Source of the DNA: Candidatus Obscuribacterales bacterium
GTDB lineage: Bacteria; Cyanobacteriota; Vampirovibrionia; Obscuribacterales; Obscuribacteraceae
Length of the DNA: 48,899 bases
Direction of reading: 5' to 3'
Assembly (NCBI GenBank): GCA_021732565.1
Contig: JAKFUT010000037.1
Location: forward strand, 1-48,899
How positions within the stretch are numbered: the first letter of the stretch is position 1; each line of letters begins with the position of its first letter. The notes below the pieces were generated by a model. It worked only from the letters and a program-made list of their open reading frames with translations. It was not told where the DNA came from and searched no databases. The position numbers and the translations under genes are program-made. Shown here piece by piece: positions 9,004 through 17,657 of this stretch.

Positions 9004-9158
9004 CCGGACCGGATATTGGAACAGCGAATGTCCTCTGCACCGAGGTGTGGCGCTGCTTGCCGTCGGGCGGACATCACTATCTATCATGCATGCATCTCAT
9101 CGTCTGCGCCACCCGCTGTCTTCTGCAAATAAAATGGTATGCATACTTAAGCTAAAAA

Positions 9159-11660
9159 CTACTGAGCGCCAATTACCACTTCCTCACCCTGCCAACTTTT
9201 ACGAATGAGAGGTGTTTGCTGCTCACCACGATCGCGAAGAACTTCATCTTCGACGCGCATTTTCATGAAATCATAAGCATCGCCCAGAGTTGTCGTTGCG
9301 CCCTTTTCCTTAAGTCCTTCGATCAGCCAATGTGTGAACACGCTGTTTTGATAATTCTTTGATTCCCAGGAGCGTTGATTCACCTGGCTGGAACACATGA
9401 CGAACTGTCCTTTGCCTGCGCTCAATTTTGATGCATCAAAATTCAGTTTTCGATAAAAAATTTCCTTGCTTCCTTCCTTCTTCGCGATATTGACGCCGGA
9501 ATCTTCTTGCTTCGTTGTTCCTTTCGTTGGACCTGTATCCGTCTGATCTGTCGCGGCCGCACCGCTATGGCATACGTCTAATATCAGCACCACCCGTTCG
9601 CAGGGTATCTGGTCTTTGATTATCTGAGACAGCCATTCCATGGGTATTCCAGATGTAAGCAAATTTCGAAAATTTCCATCGTAGGGAACGAGGAAGTTGA
9701 CACCGGTGTCGTGCATCGGTTTGCCACCATGACTGGAGACATATATTATCAGCAGATCTTTCTTCGTAGCTTTGGTAGAAAGCCATTGATCACCGAGGAG
9801 GTCGACTATGTTTTGGCGGGTAGCCTTGTCGTCTGTCAACAATTTCACATGGTCATTCTTGAAATGACCATTCTTCACCAGGTAGGTGCTGAAGTCTGTG
9901 GCATCCTTAGCCGCATACTTCAAATTCATACTCGGGTCTTTGAAGTTGCTGACCCCAATAACCAAAGCCCACTTCTGCCCGACTTCACCGGTAATACTTG
10001 GTGCCCGAGTGTGATCCGCCGAAGGTGCAGTGGGAGCTCCCGGAAGCATTTTCTTGATCGACTCGGCCTTGGTTAGCGCGTCTTGTTGTTCTTGCGATTT
10101 TCGCTGCTTCTGGTAAATTCGCGAGAGGGTGAGCAAGTCACTGGCGACCAGGGCGCTTCTGGTACCGGTGAGGCGTTGGTCAATGGATAGTATTTGCTCC
10201 ATCAGCGCCGCTGCTTCTACTAGCTTATTTTCCGATATTTGCGTATTGACGAGATTTCTACTGGTATTGCGATAGAGAGAATGATCTATTCCGTAGGAAT
10301 TCTTAAAGATGCCTGCGCTCTTTTGATAAAAATCGTCTGCTTCGGAATACCGATTCTGCTTGTTTTTAAGGTCCGCCAGCGTTTTCATTACTTGTGCTAC
10401 TTGTGGATTGTTCGCGCCAAAACTTGCTTCGTAGATCTTGAGCGCCCTGTTCAAAAACGATTCAGCAAGATCGAACTTTTCCTCGTCTAAATATACCGAA
10501 CCAAGACTATCTAGACTTCTAGCAACGTCCGGGTGTTTTGGACCAAGTCGCTTTTCGAGTATCAATAAGCCCTTCGACATAGCGTCTTGAGCTTCTGAGT
10601 ATTTGCCTTGCGACTGATAGAGAATGCCCAAGTCATTCAGTGATGCACCGACACTTTCATTCTCATTTCCCAGTTTCTTTTCTCTTGTTGCCAACGCTAG
10701 TTTCATGAGTCGTATTGACTCGTCATAGCGACCGATTTCCGCATAGACAGAACCCAGATTCTTTTGATAGGCTGCAACGGTCAGGTCCTCCGGTCCCAGA
10801 GCTATTTCGCTGATATGTAGCGCCTTGGTCAAAAGAGCCGCCGCTTGATCGATGCGACCCATCTTTCCATTGACTGTCGCCAGATTGCTCAACAGAGGAG
10901 CAAGTGTTGGAGATTCTTTGCCAGATAGTTTCTCCCTCACCGCCAATGCACGTCGAAACAATGGCTCAGCCTCCTGATATAGTCCCCGTTCTCCGTAAAC
11001 CATCCCTAGTGAATTCAGGCTTGCTGCTGTCTCTTCGGACTCTGGAACAAGTTTTTCTCTGATAGACAGCCCTCTCTTATGCAGCAGTTCGGCATCCGCA
11101 GAGTTACCCGAAAGCCGGTAAACTTCCGCCAGATGAAAACAGGCCTGCGCTACGCCCGTATCATCCTTGTTTGTAGATTGTTCCGCTATGGACAACACAC
11201 CCTTAAGCAGTGGCAGTTCCTGCGAATACTTCGATTGGTTTTCCAGTACGGTGGCCACATTATTGAGGTTCAGTATTTTGCTGGCGTTGCTCACGCCCTT
11301 CAGCCTTTCTCTAATTGACAGCGAGCGACTGAAAAGTACTTCAGCCTCTGCATACTTTGCCTGATCGTTATACATCAAAGCGAGGTTGTCGCAGCATGTA
11401 GCAATGAGTGGATCTTTGTTGCGATTGTTGTCGGGCAACTGCTCGGACAGCGCCAGTGCTTGCTTAAAGGAAGCTTCAGCTTCAGTCGATTTGCCTACTT
11501 TTAGTGATGCCGTCCCCGCTGCATTCGCCTTCAATGCTTCCTGCACTGATTGAGACGGATCAGTTACGGCATATGACGGAAGGAAATTTGTGATAGTAAG
11601 AAACAGGCTGAGTGCTCCCAAGAACGCAATCGATTGAAAGCGAGCGATAGATTTTGTCAT
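9159..11660 (-). CDS. Secreted TPR-caspase (peptidase C14) protein
   Basis: 833 residues from the ATG at 11660, chosen because GGGGA lies 4 bp upstream and the N-terminus is then a clean signal peptide (MTKSIARFQS... to ...SYAVTD). About ten TPR units (about residues 45-525) have the kinesin-light-chain-like spacing (xxLGxxYxxxGxYxEAExxxxxAL). The C-terminal 260 residues are a caspase domain starting KWALVIGVSNF, with catalytic His in SSHGG (H644) and Cys in DVCHSG (C697). Metacaspase-like enzymes cleave after basic residues; the target here is unknown. TPRs probably bind a partner or substrate in the periplasm or outside. A monocistronic unit flanked by gaps. Confidence 0.87.
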   Translation of the reverse strand: MTKSIARFQSIAFLGALSLFLTITNFLPSYAVTDPSQSVQEALKANAAGTASLKVGKSTEAEASFKQALALSEQLPDNNRNKDPLIATCCDNLALMYNDQAKYAEAEVLFSRSLSIRERLKGVSNASKILNLNNVATVLENQSKYSQELPLLKGVLSIAEQSTNKDDTGVAQACFHLAEVYRLSGNSADAELLHKRGLSIREKLVPESEETAASLNSLGMVYGERGLYQEAEPLFRRALAVREKLSGKESPTLAPLLSNLATVNGKMGRIDQAAALLTKALHISEIALGPEDLTVAAYQKNLGSVYAEIGRYDESIRLMKLALATREKKLGNENESVGASLNDLGILYQSQGKYSEAQDAMSKGLLILEKRLGPKHPDVARSLDSLGSVYLDEEKFDLAESFLNRALKIYEASFGANNPQVAQVMKTLADLKNKQNRYSEADDFYQKSAGIFKNSYGIDHSLYRNTSRNLVNTQISENKLVEAAALMEQILSIDQRLTGTRSALVASDLLTLSRIYQKQRKSQEQQDALTKAESIKKMLPGAPTAPSADHTRAPSITGEVGQKWALVIGVSNFKDPSMNLKYAAKDATDFSTYLVKNGHFKNDHVKLLTDDKATRQNIVDLLGDQWLSTKATKKDLLIIYVSSHGGKPMHDTGVNFLVPYDGNFRNLLTSGIPMEWLSQIIKDQIPCERVVLILDVCHSGAAATDQTDTGPTKGTTKQEDSGVNIAKKEGSKEIFYRKLNFDASKLSAGKGQFVMCSSQVNQRSWESKNYQNSVFTHWLIEGLKEKGATTTLGDAYDFMKMRVEDEVLRDRGEQQTPLIRKSWQGEEVVIGAQ

Positions 11661-12067
11661 TGAATCCCCAGTTGGTTCATGGTGCTGTCCTGTCACTCCA
11701 GAAGCTACTTTAGACGTTCTCGGATTGGCTGTAACCTGATAACAGACTGCTGGTTGAGTATATCGTAGTCGTTCCTGGACTAGGTTCCTTCCAGGGGGAT
11801 CAAACCCGCTTCCTTACCGATGCAATCTGGTTAAGGTCACTGTAGCATTCGCTGAGCAATACCCGGGTGCTTAGACGGTGAGAGTTCAGTGTCATACTGG
11901 TTTCTTCACTTCGATAGTCGAGAAAAGTCCGTGCCCGAACCATGTTTGTTTCGGCTTGAGGTCTAAATGAAGGTTAATTGTTCACTTCTTGCGTTCCGAT
12001 TAGTAGAAATACTGCGTCATTGGATTCATCCCATGCCTTAGTATTTGATTGCTGGCAGAGATCGTCC
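11661..12067 (+). other. Divergent intergenic region
   Basis: About 400 bp that must hold the promoters of the TPR-caspase (leftward) and the nucleotidyltransferase-fold gene (rightward). I see no well-formed -35/-10 pair, no RNA gene and no coding stretch I trust. The frame of the next gene is open back to a TTG at 11978, but that start has no support. Confidence 0.4.
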
Positions 12068-13093
12068 ATGGATCACCTAACAATCACTCCCTCAATGCTT
12101 CAGGTCTCAGAACCAATCTGGGACAAAATTGCTCGCGAAGTAGATCTGTTTTCTTCTGGCATTGCAGAGATTCCAACGACAGCGAAAGAAGCTGTGGTCG
12201 ATCATCCTCTCTTAACGGGTGGTCAATTTGTCTTTGGTGGTGGACTAGCGGTTTCGATGCAGTACGCTGCTAACTCACATGGCTGGTTGAAAGTAACGGG
12301 GCGGGTCGGCGGAATTGGATTGGGACTGGCTGCGGCGTATCAGTTGGGGACCTACCTGAATAATACTTCCCGTGCGGCATCAGACACCTGGCAGTCGCCG
12401 GTTCACCTGGAAGAACACCGTACTCAAATTAAGGCTTCACTGGCACCTCTTGTTGTAGAGAGCGCTGTAATGTTCGCCGGTGCCTCACTAGGTTCAAGGC
12501 TTTATAAACAGTGGGGCCCGTTGGAAACGCGGTTGCCGCGCCCTTCTGGCGACGGACTTCAAAGTGTGCCATTACCGGCTTTCACTGCTGACGGTTTTCT
12601 TCCACCGGGTATTCACAAGGCTGCCTGGCCGGAATTTGTGCAGAGATTCGGCGCTACCCCGCGCAGGCAAGAACTCCTAAAAGGTATGGAATTCCTGATG
12701 CGGGAGTTGGCGAAACATGAAGGCGGTGACCGGGTTTTCGTTGGAGGAAGTGTTGTTACCAACAAAGCTGCTCCAGGAGACTTTGACATGACCTGGCGGG
12801 TCTCGGGAGAGCAACTCGGGATTCTACAGAAGAAATCGAGGATACTTACTGACAGAACGCTGCAGAAGGAAACACTCCAAGGGCAGTTGATGGCTACCTA
12901 TCCCAATTCTCCCAATGATGGCATTCTGGGTTTTCTTCAACTCAGTCGTGCAAACAGACCCATCGGCGTGGTAGAGATAGAATTATCGAGTTTGCCTCCG
13001 CAATATCTTCCACCATTTTGGCGTCGTGCCACAAATCGTCTCATGGATTATGTGCCGGCGATGTTGAGAATCTCGCCGGAGGGCAAGAAGTAA
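12068..13093 (+). CDS. Hydrophobic N-terminal module fused to a nucleotidyltransferase-fold domain
   Basis: 341 residues from the ATG at 12068. Residues 50-145 contain three Gly/Ala-rich hydrophobic helices (GGQFVFGGGLAVSMQYAA; GRVGGIGLGLAAAYQLGTYL; VVESAVMFAGASLGSRLY) like those of the M4 peptidase. The C-terminal half has FVGGSVVTNKAAPGDFDMTW, with the GGS (226-228) and D-x-D (D238, D240) of the polymerase-beta nucleotidyltransferase fold; the pattern resembles the DUF6932 group. Substrate unknown: such domains may modify nucleotides, RNA or proteins, and some act as toxins. Only a weak ribosome site precedes the ATG. Confidence 0.6.
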   Translation: MDHLTITPSMLQVSEPIWDKIAREVDLFSSGIAEIPTTAKEAVVDHPLLTGGQFVFGGGLAVSMQYAANSHGWLKVTGRVGGIGLGLAAAYQLGTYLNNTSRAASDTWQSPVHLEEHRTQIKASLAPLVVESAVMFAGASLGSRLYKQWGPLETRLPRPSGDGLQSVPLPAFTADGFLPPGIHKAAWPEFVQRFGATPRRQELLKGMEFLMRELAKHEGGDRVFVGGSVVTNKAAPGDFDMTWRVSGEQLGILQKKSRILTDRTLQKETLQGQLMATYPNSPNDGILGFLQLSRANRPIGVVEIELSSLPPQYLPPFWRRATNRLMDYVPAMLRISPEGKK

Positions 13094-13442
13094 GGTCGTC
13101 CTACATTTCTTAGACGAAGTGTTAATCTGTAGAATTTCGAGAGAAGAGGTTGCCGGCCACTACTCCCAATCCTTCTCTAAAGCGTAGGTTGCGAGTCAAC
13201 GTAATTGCCTTTGTAGACGCCAGTGAATTAAACCGCCCTGTTTGTTGCTCAACAGGTCTTCGCTGCAAATTGCTTTCATTGGCATTGCACCAAATTGATC
13301 CAGAGGGCGAAGCCCTGCGGCGGGTTTCCGCGCGCTTCTTCGGAACCTGCTGCGCAGTTGTGCAAGATATTTTGCACTACTGCACAGTCTTTTTGGTGTG
13401 ATCCATGGCATAAATTTGCTGGGATGTATTGTGGTGGAGAAT
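13094..13442 (+). other. Intergenic region
   Basis: 349 bp between co-oriented genes. An imperfect inverted repeat lies near its right end (listed separately). An 83-codon frame at 13150-13401 has no ribosome site or motif and was not called. Confidence 0.4.
13355..13382. promoter_or_regulatory. Inverted repeat upstream of kinase paralogue 2
   Basis: CAGTTGTGCAA (13355-13365) and TTGCACTACTG (13372-13382) pair over 10 of 11 positions around a six-base GATATT spacer, 60 bp before the ATG of the next gene. It could be an operator for a dimeric regulator or an mRNA hairpin. No second copy was noticed before the other kinase. Confidence 0.4.
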
Positions 13443-15308
13443 ATGGTGAACGACGTAAATGGAAACGGGTTCATTTGGCCTTCGGCATTGGATTATGACG
13501 AAGCAATTCAAAATATGGACATAACTGTCCGCAATGGTTACTTGCGTCAATGTGCGCCAATTCGGAGCCCCACGGGCTTGCCTCGAGTTATCTCAGGTAA
13601 TTTTGCGTCAGTTTACGAGTGTGTTTCTCCCGCCAATGAAAAATGGGCTGTTCGATGTCTTCTTTCAGGTCCTCCCGATCAACATCTTCGCTATCGTGCG
13701 ATTTCTACAGCCCTTCGAAATGCGAGCCTTGCTGAGACCGTGGAGTTCGAATACATCGCTCAGGGAATTCTCGTTAACGGCGCACAGTTCCCGCTGGTAA
13801 AAGTGGCTTGGGTAGATGGCGTCAACCTTGACAGATACGTTCATGACAATGTTGAGAATGCTGAGAAAATGCGCTGTCTTGAAGATGCTTTCGAGAGGTT
13901 GATTACACGGTTACGCGCGGTTGGTATTGCGCATGGTGACTTGCAGCACGGAAACATTCTTGTAACTGCGGATGGGCTGAAGCTTGTTGACTATGATGCA
14001 ATGTTTGTGCCGGCCCTGACTGGGATGCTTAGCTATGAGCTAGGTCATCGAAACTATCAGCATCCGCACCGTGCGGCCAAACACTTTGGTTCAAATCTGG
14101 ATCATTTTTCGTCTCTTGTAATTCAAACATCGCTTCGGTGCTTGCGTCTCGATCCTTCCCTGCTGAGCAAAGTTAACGGCTGCGACGACTGTCTGCTCTT
14201 TCGGGAGGGAGACTTTCGAAATCCTGATCGGTCTAGCATTCTTGCGTTACTTGATGAGCACCCTTGCCCTGAACTAAGAGAAACCGGAAGATTGTTTCGT
14301 AGACAGCTGGCAGAAGATGCCGAAACGGCTTTATCCAGTACATCGATCACCCTGTTATCCTCTACAACGCAGCCATTTCAGACTAGTTCGTTACACCATG
14401 TGCAGCCAACGCAATCGGCGTCAAATCAGAGTGCCCTACAGAGTTCGCTAACCTTCATTCTTCGAAATATTCTGTCGTTTATCCGAACCTCCTTAGATAG
14501 TGCCTCCTCTTGCGCAATCGCTCGGGCCGTAACTTCAAGAGTCAGCTACAATCCTCAGTGTTGCCGCATGAATCCATTACTGAGTCAATTGTTCATGCTG
14601 GTTTGCCCGTTCACCTGGGCTGCAGTGATGTTCCTGTACATATTTGTGGTATCGGCAGTAGTGTTACCAATGTACGGGGAGGATTGCGTCGGTAAAGTGT
14701 TGGACGTTCAGCATGGTAGGGTTGGTAGTGGCGAAGTTATGTTTGAGTTCCGAAAAGACAGAAAGGTCTTTACTGATAGAGTCAGGTACAGTGAACGATC
14801 TGTAACGCCGAAGGTCGGAGAAGGTGTGATTGTTAGAGTTGGACCCGCTCAGGCGAATGATCCCTTCTATGGCGAATCATGCCTGTTACTCAAACAGCGT
14901 CGCGTTCTTTTGCAGGGGCGTGAGTTGCCTGAATTATTCTATGGCTTCGACCTTCTTTTCGCCATTGCGCTGGCCGTGGTGCTGATTTGCGTTGAAATAG
15001 AAATCTGGCGAGAACCCATCCGTCATCTAATTCTTGCCGCCTTTGGCCGAACTACCCATGCAGTAACAATCTCATCTTGGGATTACAAGGATGCACCATC
15101 AGTCCAAATTGGTTACGTTGTAGATAACGTCCGTTATTACAAACGAATTAATTTAAATCAAAGCGAGTTTGATAAGATCGGTGTGCGAATGCGCCTGCTC
15201 TATCTGCCATCAAATCCGGCAAGGTCTTACTTCTACGACCTGTGTCATTTTGTACCGAACGCAGAGCCAACATTCGAGAAGTGTAGCGCCAGTATCTGTG
15301 CCAATTGA
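13443..15308 (+). CDS. InaA-like protein kinase with C-terminal membrane hairpin (paralogue 2)
   Basis: 621 residues from the ATG at 13443, chosen for GGTGGAG 3 bp upstream and because it aligns with the start of paralogue 1; the frame is open back to a GTG at 13398. Kinase features: SGNFASVY, WAVRC (Arg at position 71 in place of the usual Lys), HGDLQHGNIL (H164, D166), VDYDAMFVP (D183) and ELGHRNYQHPHR. After a Ser/Thr-rich linker come two hydrophobic helices (MLVCPFTWAAVMFLYIFVVS and FDLLFAIALAVVLICV) separated by a beta-rich extracytoplasmic segment, then a cytoplasmic tail reminiscent of DUF3592. Role unknown; signalling at the membrane is an inference. It converges on the gene ending at 15339. 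Confidence 0.75.
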   Translation: MVNDVNGNGFIWPSALDYDEAIQNMDITVRNGYLRQCAPIRSPTGLPRVISGNFASVYECVSPANEKWAVRCLLSGPPDQHLRYRAISTALRNASLAETVEFEYIAQGILVNGAQFPLVKVAWVDGVNLDRYVHDNVENAEKMRCLEDAFERLITRLRAVGIAHGDLQHGNILVTADGLKLVDYDAMFVPALTGMLSYELGHRNYQHPHRAAKHFGSNLDHFSSLVIQTSLRCLRLDPSLLSKVNGCDDCLLFREGDFRNPDRSSILALLDEHPCPELRETGRLFRRQLAEDAETALSSTSITLLSSTTQPFQTSSLHHVQPTQSASNQSALQSSLTFILRNILSFIRTSLDSASSCAIARAVTSRVSYNPQCCRMNPLLSQLFMLVCPFTWAAVMFLYIFVVSAVVLPMYGEDCVGKVLDVQHGRVGSGEVMFEFRKDRKVFTDRVRYSERSVTPKVGEGVIVRVGPAQANDPFYGESCLLLKQRRVLLQGRELPELFYGFDLLFAIALAVVLICVEIEIWREPIRHLILAAFGRTTHAVTISSWDYKDAPSVQIGYVVDNVRYYKRINLNQSEFDKIGVRMRLLYLPSNPARSYFYDLCHFVPNAEPTFEKCSASICAN

Positions 15309-15338
15309 CCGGCCATCATGGTTTCATTCCAAATGCAA

Positions 15339-16664
15339 TCAGCGTCCTCTCAGTTTTTCGTCCGCCTTTGCTTGATCAACTAATGCGCGGGCGTGAGCAG
15401 CTCTTGCCTCAATGCCGGCGGCGTTGGTTTGGTGCTGAACAGTGCGCAAACTTCCTGCGGCTGCCGCTGGCAGAAGTGCTTCCAGTGTCACCGCACCAGT
15501 TGGTCCAAATCGTCCCGCGGCTGCCGCTCCAGTGTCCAACAATCTTGCACCGCCAGGTAACACCCTCGCGCCAGTACCGAGTGCTGGAAGCAGTAACGCT
15601 GCGGTAGTTCCCAATTTGAGTCCCGAGAGATTCATTTCTGAAACTGCAGAAGTTAAGTCATAGTTGCCACCATCAGCAGTGGTTTGTCCTGTTCCTATAT
15701 ATAGACCTTCCCTTCCAGCCCCAAATGCATAGGCACTGCCGAATCGCGTCGCGAATTGTCCAATGTTTCGTCTTGCATTGAACTGTGCAACACTCATACC
15801 GCCTTCAGCCACTAGTGCCGCGCTGGTCTGGCCGCCAATGCCAGCTACCCGCAAACCATTGTTCCAAGTGAGCCCTGTATAATTCATCGGATTCAAATAC
15901 TGTCCAACTCGAGCCAGCTTGGAACCTCCCGCGCCTGCAATCAGCAGTTGTTCGGAAACCTGAGCGGAAGTACCAGTCAACCCCGTTACGCCTGTGCGTG
16001 CCGTTAGCCCCTCTAGTGTTGTCGCTCCAAGAGTTGCCCGAGACGGGTTAAGCGCCATCCCTTTGATGAGCAGCACGCTGCCGCCATACACGCCTGCTCC
16101 GCGCAACCAGTCTGTGCCATTGCCGAGCTGACCATCGGTCAATAAATCCTTGCTCAGACCGGCTGCAAATGCACCGGCTACGAAACCGATCGGTCGGGTC
16201 CATCCCGGACCACGTGTTAACACTTTATCGACGCCGAACTTGGTGACTAAGCCAATACCGGCTGCGCCCATATCAGTTAAGAAGTCATTGCTCTTTGATT
16301 TCTCCGATGCAACCACCTGATCCACCGAGCGACGGGTGCGTTCCGGATCAATTAAGTACATTTGTGCCAATTGGTCGACCGACTGAGTGCTCAGTCGCTC
16401 CGGGTTTAACGCCGCTGCCATTCCAACCAGATCCACCCGGGGGCCTGCAAGAGGTTGACCAGGAAGCAAGGGCTGATTAGGGAGCCTCGGTTGAGCGACG
16501 TCGGCCGGTTTTTGGACCGGAGGAACCATAGACTCTGGCGGCACTGTCGCCGTATTTGGCCGCGGTGGCGGCTTATACTCGTCTACCAGGTTCAGCCTGT
16601 TACGCGGATCGTCTTTGTCGTCCTTTGGTGGCGGCTCGTTCTTCTCAAATCTTTTATCGCTCAT
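15339..16664 (-). CDS. Gly/Ala-rich hydrophobic protein with proline-rich N-terminus
   Basis: 441 residues. The first 80 are charged and Pro-rich (EPPPKDDKDDPRN, EYKPPPRPN), probably disordered. Residues of about 120-210 contain hydrophobic helices (MGAAGIGLVTKFGVDKVLT; PIGFVAGAFAAGLSKDLLT; GAGVYGGSVLLIKGMAL) in the same order and spacing as in the M4 peptidase and nucleotidyltransferase proteins. The remainder is Gly/Ala/Leu-rich and ends in a polar helix (RAAHARALVDQAKADEKLRG). No enzyme motif is seen. No signal peptide. A membrane-associated or translocated protein is the most I would say. The start is the first ATG; no strong ribosome site was seen. Confidence 0.6.
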   Translation of the reverse strand: MSDKRFEKNEPPPKDDKDDPRNRLNLVDEYKPPPRPNTATVPPESMVPPVQKPADVAQPRLPNQPLLPGQPLAGPRVDLVGMAAALNPERLSTQSVDQLAQMYLIDPERTRRSVDQVVASEKSKSNDFLTDMGAAGIGLVTKFGVDKVLTRGPGWTRPIGFVAGAFAAGLSKDLLTDGQLGNGTDWLRGAGVYGGSVLLIKGMALNPSRATLGATTLEGLTARTGVTGLTGTSAQVSEQLLIAGAGGSKLARVGQYLNPMNYTGLTWNNGLRVAGIGGQTSAALVAEGGMSVAQFNARRNIGQFATRFGSAYAFGAGREGLYIGTGQTTADGGNYDLTSAVSEMNLSGLKLGTTAALLLPALGTGARVLPGGARLLDTGAAAAGRFGPTGAVTLEALLPAAAAGSLRTVQHQTNAAGIEARAAHARALVDQAKADEKLRGR

Positions 16665-16789
16665 TTACGTCTTCCAATCCTTATCCTCAACCGTATATAT
16701 TCGGATTGGCTCTTAGTTGGACTAAAAATCGCAATAGTTTTCGCTAATTGTTGGCTCGAATTCTCCAGTCCCGTAAGAATCGTTCTCAG

Positions 16790-17380
16790 TCAGCGATTGG
16801 ACTTGGCGAATCGTTCCGGTGGTTTGGTAATGGCGTCATAGGGCTTGTAAATCTTGATCACTGCTTCAGCACCTGTGGTTAAGCGACCCGGTCTGTAAAC
16901 TACTCCTACCAAACCGCGCAAATTTTTTGCAGCTTTCGGGAAATCGGCCGCTTTCACGTGGTCAAAATGACTGGCAATTGCCTTGCCGGGTCCAATGCAT
17001 GGAGCGTTCTCACCTTCAACGGTAAGAACTAATCCTGATGCGAACCAAATGGTGGACCCTTTAGGAATGTGGGTGAATCGATCGTAGCCGGAGAACGTAA
17101 TGTTCGCTCCTAACCAGGTAGGCTCTACCCTATCAATATTAAGTCCTTGAGCGATCTCCTGAAGTTCGTAAGTGGAAACAGCCGACCACTGTCGCCAATT
17201 TCTTATGATAGTCCCACGCTTCACACCTTCGTCTCGTCCGTCCGCCGGCTTGGTAAAGCCCGCATGCCGATCGCCGATTATCCCCTCGAGCGAAAATTCA
17301 AGATGGAGACAGGGCGTTTTCAAAATCCCGGCTGACTGATCGCCGACTGCAACTTGTTCAACACGCATTATGATTTCCAT
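16790..17380 (-). CDS. MOSC domain protein
   Basis: 196 residues (or 192 from the ATG at 17368, which has GGA 10 bp upstream). It matches the MOSC fold, the C-terminal domain of molybdenum cofactor sulfurases and of YiiM/YuaD-type proteins that move sulfur or handle N-hydroxylated substrates. The diagnostic segment is VEGENAPCIGPGKA with the conserved Cys at C128; LEGIIGDRHAG (31-41) and WLGANITFSG (89-98) are also typical. It stands alone, without the N-terminal beta-barrel. The class V aminotransferase-fold gene across the divergent gap at 17658 could be a sulfur-donating partner, but this is inference. Confidence 0.82.
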   Translation of the reverse strand: MEIIMRVEQVAVGDQSAGILKTPCLHLEFSLEGIIGDRHAGFTKPADGRDEGVKRGTIIRNWRQWSAVSTYELQEIAQGLNIDRVEPTWLGANITFSGYDRFTHIPKGSTIWFASGLVLTVEGENAPCIGPGKAIASHFDHVKAADFPKAAKNLRGLVGVVYRPGRLTTGAEAVIKIYKPYDAITKPPERFAKSNR

Positions 17381-17657
17381 GAGCGTATATTAGAAGGGAT
17401 TCTTCCGCACTGCAACACTAAACGGGAGATTGTAAGCGGAATGAAAAATGTCTGGAGTATGGAATCCTTTCCTTGTTCGTGCCAACTCGGTTGTGCGGTC
17501 GTTCAGCAACTCCGCCAAAGTCGACTTATAAGTCATTCGACATATTGCGATTGATTTGGCAAGTACGCACAGAGGTGCTGTGTCTAATGCGATCGTATCT
17601 GACCATGTGATCAGGTGTAGAATTTACGCATCATGTACTTAGAAACGGAAATGAACA

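Noticed and set aside
13150..13401. Plus-strand ORF of 83 codons before the second kinase
   Set aside because: No ribosome site; overlaps the inverted repeat; non-protein-like composition.
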